A stretch of DNA of 64,000 nucleotides from Flavobacterium sp. (lineage in GTDB: Bacteria; Bacteroidota; Bacteroidia; Flavobacteriales; Flavobacteriaceae): assembly GCF_024305175.1 (NCBI RefSeq), contig NZ_JAMWYY010000006.1, positions 1 through 64,000 of the forward strand, read 5' to 3'. The notes under the pieces were generated by a model, which worked only from the letters and a program-made list of their open reading frames with translations, made no database searches and was not told the origin of the DNA. Each line of letters starts with the position of its first letter. The first letter of the stretch is position 1. This document shows positions 57,334 to 64,000 of the stretch, in pieces. The position numbers and the translations under genes were made by a program.

Positions 57334-60300
57334 CTATTTAAAACCGATAATCTCTTCTTCTGTTGCCAGCACATCTTCCACATACTTTTTATATTCCGGA
57401 TAGTCGGCTGCTTTTATGTTATCCCATGACAGCTTAACGCTTCGGTTAATTTTAAGGGTGTTAGGCCCTGTAAGGTTATAGCTTATTGTGTACATATGCC
57501 CTTTAAATTTAAGCTCTTTGCCCTGAGGTACTTCGGTAAATTTCTTGCCCTGCGGGATATTGATAATTACCTCAGTATTATACTCATTAGCATTTTCATA
57601 AGCAGTATAATCAATATCATAGTTACGTTTTTCATTGGCTATAATATCGCGTGTATAAACCTTGTCGATGTATGGCACTTCCATAATTTTAAGGCTGCCC
57701 ACTGACTGTAGCTTTTCTGAAACCGAAAACGTATTTTCAAAAACTATTTTATCGGCATATTTATCATTATTTATAAGTTTTACAGATTCTAAAGATATTA
57801 CTTTGTTAAGCCTTGAGTTTATATCTTCTTCAAACTGCTTTTTCCTTACATCTTCTGTTGTTGCTTCAGAAAACAGCTCATTGTAATAAGATTTAGTTGC
57901 CCCCTGAATAGTGTGGGTGCTAACAACACGCTTACTGTTATCATCTACATTTACAACTGTAGTAGTTGAAAGTACATTTTTAAGCGCGTTCGTATTCGGG
58001 ATGTTGATGATAGAAGCCTTTTCGTTTTCAGCCTTATCAAAAGATACTACCAACGCTTTAGCCTCATATAACGACAGCGGCATGGCCTTAAATGGCATAT
58101 AACGGTTTGTCAGCTCTATAAAATGTTCTTTACCAGCCATGTTAACCTTTACAATACAGTGGTTAAAGTTGATAGAAGGCAACGTTAATGACTCTGTACC
58201 GTTATCGGCCGTAAGTACTAAAACAAGGTTTGCTTTAAGTCCTGCCTTTTCTGCCATGGCAACAAAAAGTGTAGAAACGTCTTTACAATCGCCAAGTTTT
58301 GTATTAATGGTTTTAGACGGCTTTTGGGGTACATAACCACTCTGCCTGAAATCGAGCGAGCTGTAAGTAATATTATCTTCTATATACTTATAGATACGGT
58401 AAGCTTTTTCTTCATCAGAAAGTTTAGATGCACCTTCAGAGAAAATCTGGGCATAGGTTTTCTCTGCCACCTTATCCATCTTGATGTTCTTCTTTACAAG
58501 GTCGGCATACCAATTAGCAATATCGCCCCAGGTTTTAATGCTGCTTACCTGTACCTGGTTGGCAAGATCATAGTAGTTTGGCGCATAATTTTCGTAAAGC
58601 GGCATTGTAGGGATGTTTTTCTTTTCCCAGCTTATGTAGTTACGCCCGTTTACTTTGCTTGTTTTAGCCGGTATGGCACCGTTTAGTACATTTTGTGCAA
58701 AGGTTATTTCATTTGGCGAAATAATACCGAAAATAGTTTGCTGCGACGGATATACGCCGTTAAAATAGTATGTACTTGTAAAATCTTTAAAGAAGCGCCC
58801 ATAGCTGTTATCGGTGTTTTCATACTCAAGGTATATAACATCCTTAACATTAAGATTGGTAAACACTACCGTGCTGTAGTTACGCTCGCCAGGCACGATT
58901 GAGCCATCCGGCTTTACAATTTCGGCCTTAATAACATTTAGGTTGTTTCCGCCAATACTGTACTCTTTCAGTTCCTCAACACCGTTTTCGGCAGTAACTT
59001 CATACAGGTACACAGTTTTGGTTTTCCTGCTGCCTTCGGGCAATACATTAATAATATACTCATCTAAAAGTATATTTACGCCATAATCATTCTGCATACC
59101 TGAGTTCCTGCGCTGTTTAATAACATCATATAGGTTTTTAGTACTTACCTGCTCTATCTCGTCCGGAACCTTAGTTATAGCATATAAGGTTTTGCGGAGT
59201 GATGAGTTTCCGGCATTGTATACAAGTGACTGCCTGAACATATCTTCGGCTTCTTTCGTTTTTTTCAGGTAGTTGTAACCCATACCTTTCTCCTGCATCA
59301 TCCTGAAAGAATAAGGAAAGTTCTTTAAAGCTGTATCGGCATAATCTATAGAAGCCTGATAATTATTTTCGTTATTAGATATTTCAATTATATCATCATA
59401 TACATAGTTGAAATAAGGGTAGCGGTTGATATAGTTCTTTACAAGCTGCTTTGCATCTTCTTTCCTGCCTACAGAGTTATAGTAGTTTATAAGTACATTT
59501 TGTGCAGATACACTTTCCCTTGTTTTAACAAGATTCTCCATTATAGAAATGGTTTTTTCTTTATTATTCTTAAGGGTAGAATACATATTTGCAAAGGTTA
59601 CCGTAAACATTTCGTTACTGTGCGACTTGCTTAAAAGTTCTTCTATTTTTTGCAGGGTAAGATCTACATCAGAGTTTCTTGAGGCAATCAGGTAGTCAAA
59701 CAAAATACCATAAAGTTCAGATTTTAGTTTTTTGGCTTTATCACGGTACTCTTCAAGTTCCTTAATATTACTCTCCCTTACCCAGTTGCCATCCTGAAAC
59801 TTTTTCACTATACTGTAGTAATAAGAAGGGTCATTAACCAAAAGCGTCTTGTTTATTTCCTCAACACCCTGTTCATTATCCATAAGGTTATAATAGTCTA
59901 TAAGCTTTACTTTAAGCATTGAGCTTTCAGGATATTTTTCAGCAAGCTTTTCTATTACATCGTGTGCTTTCTCTTTTTTGTGATTGGCTATATAAGCATC
60001 GTAGAGTAATAGCGTATGAAATATATCGTTTGGCTTTGCCTTAAGCTTTGCTGCAAGAAAATCTTCAAAAGCAGGGTTAAGCTCTGTTGCGTTTAACGAC
60101 TCCGCAGTAGATTTTACATACGGCCTGTAGCTATTAGCATACTGTAAGCCTGACACTTTTTTACCGGCTGTATCGCTTAAAGCGGCATAAAAATAATCAG
60201 TTCCGCCGGTTGTAGAAGATTTTATAAGCAGCCTGCTGGTGCCTTTTGGCAACCTGAACTTTATAAGATAGGCATTCAGGTCGGTCCTGTAGGCTTCATC

Positions 60301-61077
60301 ATTATAATATATCTCAGTATCATTTACATATACTTTTATCGGGCCGCTGGTACCCAGGTTAAGCACCACATCCTTATCAGCATCAGCATCTATAAAGGTT
60401 TGAGCATACATAATACCGTTGCCGTACTCGCTCTCATTCAGGTAAAAATGATAGCCTTCATTCTGCGGAATGGCAGACACATACCAGTTAACTATACCAT
60501 TGCTGTTGGCGTTAAACTGCTTATCATTCTTTGCATAAAATTCAGGCTCATATTCAGTGTCAAGCCCGCTGTTGTTCATGTTTTCAAAAACACCGCAAAA
60601 CTGCCAAGTATTTATAACATCAAGTTTTTTGATGCCCGCATTATAAGCATCAAAATTTAACCTGTGCCTGTCAAAAATGGCTTTTGTATATATAACATGG
60701 GGCATGTCTTTAAACTTATCTACACCTGCCACGTAGTCAATTTTGTTATATGTAAGCTCATCATAGCCTTCGGTATTAGGGTTACCTACCGAAAATTGTT
60801 GGTACCAAACCGGGTACAGGTAGTGCTCGCTGTCTTTAAGCGCGGCCATCTTTTTTAAAAAGGTTTCATCAAAATAGAGCTTGCCCATTTGCTGGTCTAT
60901 CAGTGCATCAAGCACCAGGAGCTCCATATCGGTGTCCATTTTCTTTTTCAGGGTTTTGTCAAACATTGCCCGTGCACCGGCCCTGTCATTTTTCAGTAAA
61001 AGGTCCCAAACCTTGTTACTGTCCTGTGCATATACAAATGCCGAGAACAGCAGTAGCAACAATAAAAGTTTTTTCAT
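57334..61077 (-). CDS. DUF3857 and transglutaminase-like protein with TPR region
   Basis: A 1247-residue exported protein (signal 1-17). Residues about 20-320 have beta-sandwich pieces, about 330-640 are helical tetratricopeptide-like repeats ('YPESSMLKVKLIDYYNLMD', 'LPSSFRM'-type), about 640-830 match DUF3857 ('NNLNVIKAEIVKPDGSIVPG'), and about 900-1000 a transglutaminase core with 'LGDCKDVSTLFVAMAEKAGL' and 'NFNHCIVKVNM' giving Cys and His. The last 200 residues are a further beta domain. It may cross-link or hydrolyse peptide bonds at the cell surface, but many DUF3857 proteins have no known substrate. It is followed by pcm on the same strand upstream. Confidence 0.88.
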   Translation of the reverse strand: MKKLLLLLLLFSAFVYAQDSNKVWDLLLKNDRAGARAMFDKTLKKKMDTDMELLVLDALIDQQMGKLYFDETFLKKMAALKDSEHYLYPVWYQQFSVGNPNTEGYDELTYNKIDYVAGVDKFKDMPHVIYTKAIFDRHRLNFDAYNAGIKKLDVINTWQFCGVFENMNNSGLDTEYEPEFYAKNDKQFNANSNGIVNWYVSAIPQNEGYHFYLNESEYGNGIMYAQTFIDADADKDVVLNLGTSGPIKVYVNDTEIYYNDEAYRTDLNAYLIKFRLPKGTSRLLIKSSTTGGTDYFYAALSDTAGKKVSGLQYANSYRPYVKSTAESLNATELNPAFEDFLAAKLKAKPNDIFHTLLLYDAYIANHKKEKAHDVIEKLAEKYPESSMLKVKLIDYYNLMDNEQGVEEINKTLLVNDPSYYYSIVKKFQDGNWVRESNIKELEEYRDKAKKLKSELYGILFDYLIASRNSDVDLTLQKIEELLSKSHSNEMFTVTFANMYSTLKNNKEKTISIMENLVKTRESVSAQNVLINYYNSVGRKEDAKQLVKNYINRYPYFNYVYDDIIEISNNENNYQASIDYADTALKNFPYSFRMMQEKGMGYNYLKKTKEAEDMFRQSLVYNAGNSSLRKTLYAITKVPDEIEQVSTKNLYDVIKQRRNSGMQNDYGVNILLDEYIINVLPEGSRKTKTVYLYEVTAENGVEELKEYSIGGNNLNVIKAEIVKPDGSIVPGERNYSTVVFTNLNVKDVIYLEYENTDNSYGRFFKDFTSTYYFNGVYPSQQTIFGIISPNEITFAQNVLNGAIPAKTSKVNGRNYISWEKKNIPTMPLYENYAPNYYDLANQVQVSSIKTWGDIANWYADLVKKNIKMDKVAEKTYAQIFSEGASKLSDEEKAYRIYKYIEDNITYSSLDFRQSGYVPQKPSKTINTKLGDCKDVSTLFVAMAEKAGLKANLVLVLTADNGTESLTLPSINFNHCIVKVNMAGKEHFIELTNRYMPFKAMPLSLYEAKALVVSFDKAENEKASIINIPNTNALKNVLSTTTVVNVDDNSKRVVSTHTIQGATKSYYNELFSEATTEDVRKKQFEEDINSRLNKVISLESVKLINNDKYADKIVFENTFSVSEKLQSVGSLKIMEVPYIDKVYTRDIIANEKRNYDIDYTAYENANEYNTEVIINIPQGKKFTEVPQGKELKFKGHMYTISYNLTGPNTLKINRSVKLSWDNIKAADYPEYKKYVEDVLATEEEIIGFK

Positions 61078-61111
61078 GGTAAATTAAAGGATGGTATAAA
61101 TAATTGATTAA

Positions 61112-61753
61112 CTAGTTCTTATTTTCAAGCAACGGCACAAACCTGAAATCTCCAAATTCATGCTTTTCAAACTGTGTTTCTGTTTTGCGTATCAGCAATG
61201 TCATAACCTGTACACTCTCGCCAACAGGTATAACCAGCCTGCCGCCAATTTTTAGCTGTGCCATTAGCGGTTTAGGTATAAACGGCGCACCTGCCGTAAC
61301 TATTATACTATCAAACGGGGCAAAATTGGGGAGGCCCTTATAGCCATCGCCAAAACTCAGGTGCTTGGGCCTTATGCCCAGCTTGGGTAATAGTAACGAT
61401 GTGGTTTTAAAAAGCTCGTTCTGGCGCTCTATGCTGTACACCTTGGCTCCCATATTGAAAAGAACAGCCGTCTGGTAGCCGGAGCCTGTACCAATTTCCA
61501 GTACTTTATCTTCTTTTTTAACCTGTAAAAGCTCTGACTGAAATGCAACTGTATAAGGCTGTGATATGGTTTGCCCCGCACCAATAGGAAAAGGCTTGTC
61601 CTGGTAGGCATACTCTTCAAAGCCCGACTCCAGGAATAAATGCCTGGGTATTTTGCGGATTGCCTCGAGGACATTCCTGTCTTTAATACCTTTTTGTTCT
61701 AAAAGGCTTACCAACTGATTGCGTAGCCCCTGGTGTTTTGCTGTGTCTTTCAA
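61112..61753 (-). CDS. pcm: Protein-L-isoaspartate O-methyltransferase
   Basis: A 213-residue SAM enzyme. 'GAGQTISQPYTVAFQSELLQV' and motif I 'VLEIGTGSGYQTAVLFNMGA' with the usual downstream 'GDGYKGLPNFAPFDSIIVTAG' and 'LKIGGRLVIPVG' are clear. It methylates damaged isoaspartyl residues for repair. Length and motifs are normal. It is transcribed toward the transglutaminase-like gene, 34 bases upstream of it, and is divergent from the Gfo/Idh/MocA gene. Confidence 0.95.
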   Translation of the reverse strand: MKDTAKHQGLRNQLVSLLEQKGIKDRNVLEAIRKIPRHLFLESGFEEYAYQDKPFPIGAGQTISQPYTVAFQSELLQVKKEDKVLEIGTGSGYQTAVLFNMGAKVYSIERQNELFKTTSLLLPKLGIRPKHLSFGDGYKGLPNFAPFDSIIVTAGAPFIPKPLMAQLKIGGRLVIPVGESVQVMTLLIRKTETQFEKHEFGDFRFVPLLENKN

Positions 61754-61869
61754 TGCGGGAAGTTTTCAGGGCTAAAAATAAGGAAGAATTAAGCAAAAAT
61801 GCAAACCCGGTGCAAATGCTTTTGCCATATTTGAAACAATGCAGCCGCATCACCATTTTTATGCAGGTT

Positions 61870-61902
61870 TTTGCTTTTTCAGGGCAAATAATCTTATTTT
61901 TG
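61870..61902 (+). promoter_or_regulatory. Promoter of the Gfo/Idh/MocA-hbd unit
   Basis: TTTG at 61870-61873, 21 bases, then TATTTTTG at 61895-61902. The start codon is at 61920, about ten bases after the expected transcription start. Confidence 0.72.
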
Positions 61903-61919
61903 TTAAAAATAATTTCAGT

Positions 61920-62885
61920 ATGTTAAAAATCGGAGTATTGGGTGCAGGACATTTAGGAAAAATTCACCTGCGTTTGCTCAATCAGTCGCCAAAATATGAA
62001 CTGGTGGGTTTTTATGACCCTGACAGCAACAATGCAGATAAAGTGGCAGCAGAATATGGCTACCGCAAGTTCGACTCGGTAACAGCGCTTATAGAGGCTG
62101 TAGATGTAGTAGATATTGTTACCCCTACCCTTTCGCATTACGATTGTGCTAAGGAAGCCATCACGGCAGGAAAGCATGTTTTTCTTGAAAAGCCGATAAG
62201 CAACACAGTTGAAGAAGCCGAAGAGATTATAACCCTTGCAAAGCAGCACAACGTTAAAGGCCAGGTTGGGCATGTAGAGCGTTTTAACCCCGCTTTTATT
62301 GCCACCAAGAACATGATACAAAACCCCATGTTTATAGAAACGCACCGCCTTGCTGAATTTAACCCGCGCGGTACGGATGTGCCGGTGGTACTCGATTTAA
62401 TGATACATGATATAGATGTAATACTAAGCGTGGTAAAAAGCAAAGTAAAAAATATACATGCCAGCGGGGTCTCTGTAATAAGCGATACTCCTGATATTGC
62501 CAACGCCCGTATCGAATTTGAGAACGGGTGCGTGGCTAATCTTACATCAAGCCGCATTTCGCTTAAAAACATGCGTAAGTCGCGCTTCTTCCAGAAAGAT
62601 GCCTACATATCGGTAGATTTCCTTGACAAGGTGTGTGAAGTAGTTAAAATGAAAGATGCACCGGAAACACCCGGCGATTTTGATATGATACTGCAAAATG
62701 CAGAAGGCATAAAAAAACAGATCTATTTTGAAAATCCTGAAGTGCAGGCCAACAATGCCATACTGGATGAGCTTGAAACATTTGCCGACGCCATAAACAA
62801 TAACACAGACCCTGTTGTTACCCTGCAAGACGGCACAGAAGCACTAAGGGTAGCATACCGGGTGATAGACTGCTTTAAAAAGTAA
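61920..62885 (+). CDS. Gfo/Idh/MocA family oxidoreductase
   Basis: A 321-residue protein. It starts 'MLKIGVLGAGHLGKIHLRLL' (Rossmann GxGxxG), has 'ITAGKHVFLEKPISNT' (the EKP motif), 'GQVGHVERFNPAFIATKNM' and 'DLMIHDIDVILSVVKS' with catalytic residues. The family uses NAD(P) on sugars or other ring compounds. The longest frame starts 27 codons earlier but the promoter at 61870-61902 and the motif support 61920. It is followed by the 3-hydroxybutyryl-CoA dehydrogenase gene after 34 bases. Confidence 0.92.
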   Translation: MLKIGVLGAGHLGKIHLRLLNQSPKYELVGFYDPDSNNADKVAAEYGYRKFDSVTALIEAVDVVDIVTPTLSHYDCAKEAITAGKHVFLEKPISNTVEEAEEIITLAKQHNVKGQVGHVERFNPAFIATKNMIQNPMFIETHRLAEFNPRGTDVPVVLDLMIHDIDVILSVVKSKVKNIHASGVSVISDTPDIANARIEFENGCVANLTSSRISLKNMRKSRFFQKDAYISVDFLDKVCEVVKMKDAPETPGDFDMILQNAEGIKKQIYFENPEVQANNAILDELETFADAINNNTDPVVTLQDGTEALRVAYRVIDCFKK

Positions 62886-62919
62886 ACGACACAAACAAGA
62901 AACAAACGATATACATAAA

Positions 62920-63810
62920 ATGAAAAACATTGCAGTTATAGGTGCAGGAACAATGGGTAACGGTATTGCCCACGTTTTTGCACAAAGCGGATTCAACGTA
63001 AGGCTTATTGATATTTCTGACAAAGCGCTTGAAAAAGGTATGAATACCATAGCCGCCAACCTTGACCGTATGGTGGGCAAAGGCACCATAACCGAAGATG
63101 ACAAGCATAAAACAATTGGTAACATAATTACCTATACCGATGTTAAGGATGGTGTGGTTAATGCCGACCTTGTAGTGGAAGCCGCTACTGAAAATGTGGA
63201 CCTAAAGCTTAAAATATTTAAGGACCTTAATTCATTTTGCGACGAAAAAACCATACTTGCCACTAATACCTCATCAATATCTATTACACAGATAGCTGCC
63301 GTAACTACAAGGCAGGATAAGGTTATCGGTATGCACTTTATGAACCCGGTGCCTATCATGAAGCTGGTAGAGATAATAAGGGGCTATAATACATCTGACG
63401 AGGCTACAAAAGCCATTATGGAGCTAAGCGAAAAGCTGGGCAAAGTACCTGTAGAGGTTAACGACTACCCGGGCTTTGTAGCTAACCGCATATTAATGCC
63501 GATGATAAACGAAGCCATAGAAACCCTGTATAACGGTGTGGCAGGCGTTTATGAAATAGATACTGTAATGAAACTGGGTATGGCACACCCGATGGGTCCG
63601 CTGCAACTGGCCGATTTTATAGGGCTTGACGTATGCCTTTCTATACTTAATGTAATGTATGATGGCTTTAAGAACCCTAAATATGCGCCGTGCCCGCTAT
63701 TGGTAAACATGGTAATGGCAGGCAAGCTTGGCGTTAAGTCGGGTGAAGGTTTCTACGACTATTCAGAAAGTAAAAAGGCTGAGAAAATCTCTGCTATGTT
63801 TACAAAATAA
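62920..63810 (+). CDS. 3-Hydroxybutyryl-CoA dehydrogenase
   Basis: A 296-residue protein with NAD motif 'VIGAGTMGNGIAHVFAQSGF', 'ILATNTSSISITQIAA', 'GMHFMNPVPIMKLVEII' with the catalytic His, and 'NDYPGFVANRILMPMINEAI' then 'PMGPLQLADFIGLDVCL'. It oxidises 3-hydroxybutyryl-CoA or the reverse, in short-chain fatty acid or butyrate metabolism. Normal length. It seems to be cotranscribed with the oxidoreductase before it. Confidence 0.95.
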   Translation: MKNIAVIGAGTMGNGIAHVFAQSGFNVRLIDISDKALEKGMNTIAANLDRMVGKGTITEDDKHKTIGNIITYTDVKDGVVNADLVVEAATENVDLKLKIFKDLNSFCDEKTILATNTSSISITQIAAVTTRQDKVIGMHFMNPVPIMKLVEIIRGYNTSDEATKAIMELSEKLGKVPVEVNDYPGFVANRILMPMINEAIETLYNGVAGVYEIDTVMKLGMAHPMGPLQLADFIGLDVCLSILNVMYDGFKNPKYAPCPLLVNMVMAGKLGVKSGEGFYDYSESKKAEKISAMFTK

Positions 63811-63828
63811 TCTTATAAAAATTTAAAT

Positions 63829-63853
63829 CCCCTGCCCCATTCGGGGTAAGGGG
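63829..63853. repeat. GC-rich inverted repeat between genes
   Basis: CCCCT (63829-63833) and CCCC (63835-63838) pair with GGGG (63843-63846) and AGGGG (63849-63853). It lies 19 bases after the dehydrogenase stop and eight bases before the next start; it may be a terminator or a dispersed hairpin, but no long T run follows. Confidence 0.6.
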
Positions 63854-63860
63854 GCTTTAT

Positions 63861-64000
63861 ATGGCAAATATCATCCCTTTTAAAGCGGTAAGGCCCGCAC
63901 GAGATAAAGTAAGTCTGGTAACATCACGCTCGTATGACGATTATACCACTGCAGAGCTTGCCTCGCAACTGGATTATAATCCTTTTTCTTTTCTGCATGT
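63861..64000 (+). CDS. DUF1015 family protein, N-terminal part (cut by window end)
   Basis: The first 46 complete codons are present: it starts 'MANIIPFKAVRPARDKVSL' and continues 'TSRSYDDYTTAELASQLDYN' then 'PFSFLHV'. This is the characteristic start of DUF1015 proteins in Bacteroidota, large cytoplasmic proteins often near serine metabolism genes. The function is unknown. The gene continues beyond the window; nothing can be said of its length or end. Confidence 0.85.
   Translation, partial: MANIIPFKAVRPARDKVSLVTSRSYDDYTTAELASQLDYNPFSFLH

Noticed and set aside
1..64000. CRISPR array, tRNA, rRNA, insertion sequence or prophage
   Set aside because: No regularly spaced direct repeats, no cloverleaf with CCA-like ends, no transposase or phage structural genes were seen on reading both strands.

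Overview
The window reads as a chromosomal segment from a member of the Flavobacteriaceae (Bacteroidota), close to Flavobacterium. Supporting signs are promoters of the Bacteroidota type (TTG, about 19 bases, then TAnnTTTG), many small lipoproteins, cargo of the type IX secretion system with both type A and type B C-terminal signals, DUF4199 and DUF3857 proteins, a bacillithiol-linked YtxJ protein, and an SRP RNA of the small bacterial type. No tRNA, rRNA, CRISPR array, insertion sequence or prophage was recognised.

Layout. 1-2274: a small lipoprotein and a DoxX protein, divergent from a membrane-bound AraC-type regulator. 2309-7817: a tight nine-gene operon on the minus strand (DM13 lipoprotein, beta-barrel, two YHS proteins, DoxX, DinB, NRDE/TANGO2, ATP-grasp, LysE-like), preceded by a Crp/Fnr gene and a 17-bp palindrome. 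This is the best candidate in the window for an undescribed system, probably a metal-, heme- or redox-handling envelope pathway. 8797-12165: two divergent redox units (TlpA, thioredoxin-like, rhodanese / MarR, nitroreductase, YceI) sharing an intergenic region with three copies of TTGTAnnTACAA. 12236-13977: cysE-cysK behind a leader with tandem terminator-like hairpins. 14272-16261: an amidotransferase of chorismate metabolism, a lipocalin-like lipoprotein and yaaA. 16364-20638: an ABC ATPase, an ABC permease fused to a thioredoxin domain, a membrane-tethered LuxR-type regulator and a DUF4199 protein. 20701-22962: a Crp/Fnr regulator, an exported pirin and a second YceI protein.

23092-30491: M23 peptidase, rluD, a PASTA protein, divergent ddl, a DUF433/DUF5615 toxin-antitoxin pair, coaD, an M14 peptidase and an M50-like membrane protein. 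30612-35099: a 1495-residue secreted multidomain protein. 35185-42523: YdcF, glmM, an unrecognised AT-rich gene, acpH, AlkD-like, ClC channel and a GliT-like oxidoreductase. 42631-49588: transaldolase-like aldolase, beta-barrel, SDR, SRP RNA, glutaminyl cyclotransferase, fasciclin protein, a lipoprotein and rpsA. 49919-53224: an 1101-residue type IX cargo protein. 53372-64000: two tiny membrane proteins, clpB, ytxJ, a 1247-residue transglutaminase-like protein, pcm, a Gfo/Idh/MocA oxidoreductase, 3-hydroxybutyryl-CoA dehydrogenase and the start of a DUF1015 gene cut by the window edge.

The recurrent theme is thiol, metal and envelope redox chemistry: four thioredoxin-fold proteins (including YtxJ), a rhodanese, a nitroreductase, a GliT-like flavoprotein, cysteine synthesis, YHS/DM13/NRDE proteins, and YceI proteins in two separate regulator-led clusters. 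Starts were moved from the longest open frame to an internal codon where signal peptides, RNA genes, terminators or family length made the longer frame implausible. All functional assignments come from reading motifs by eye; no database search was possible.
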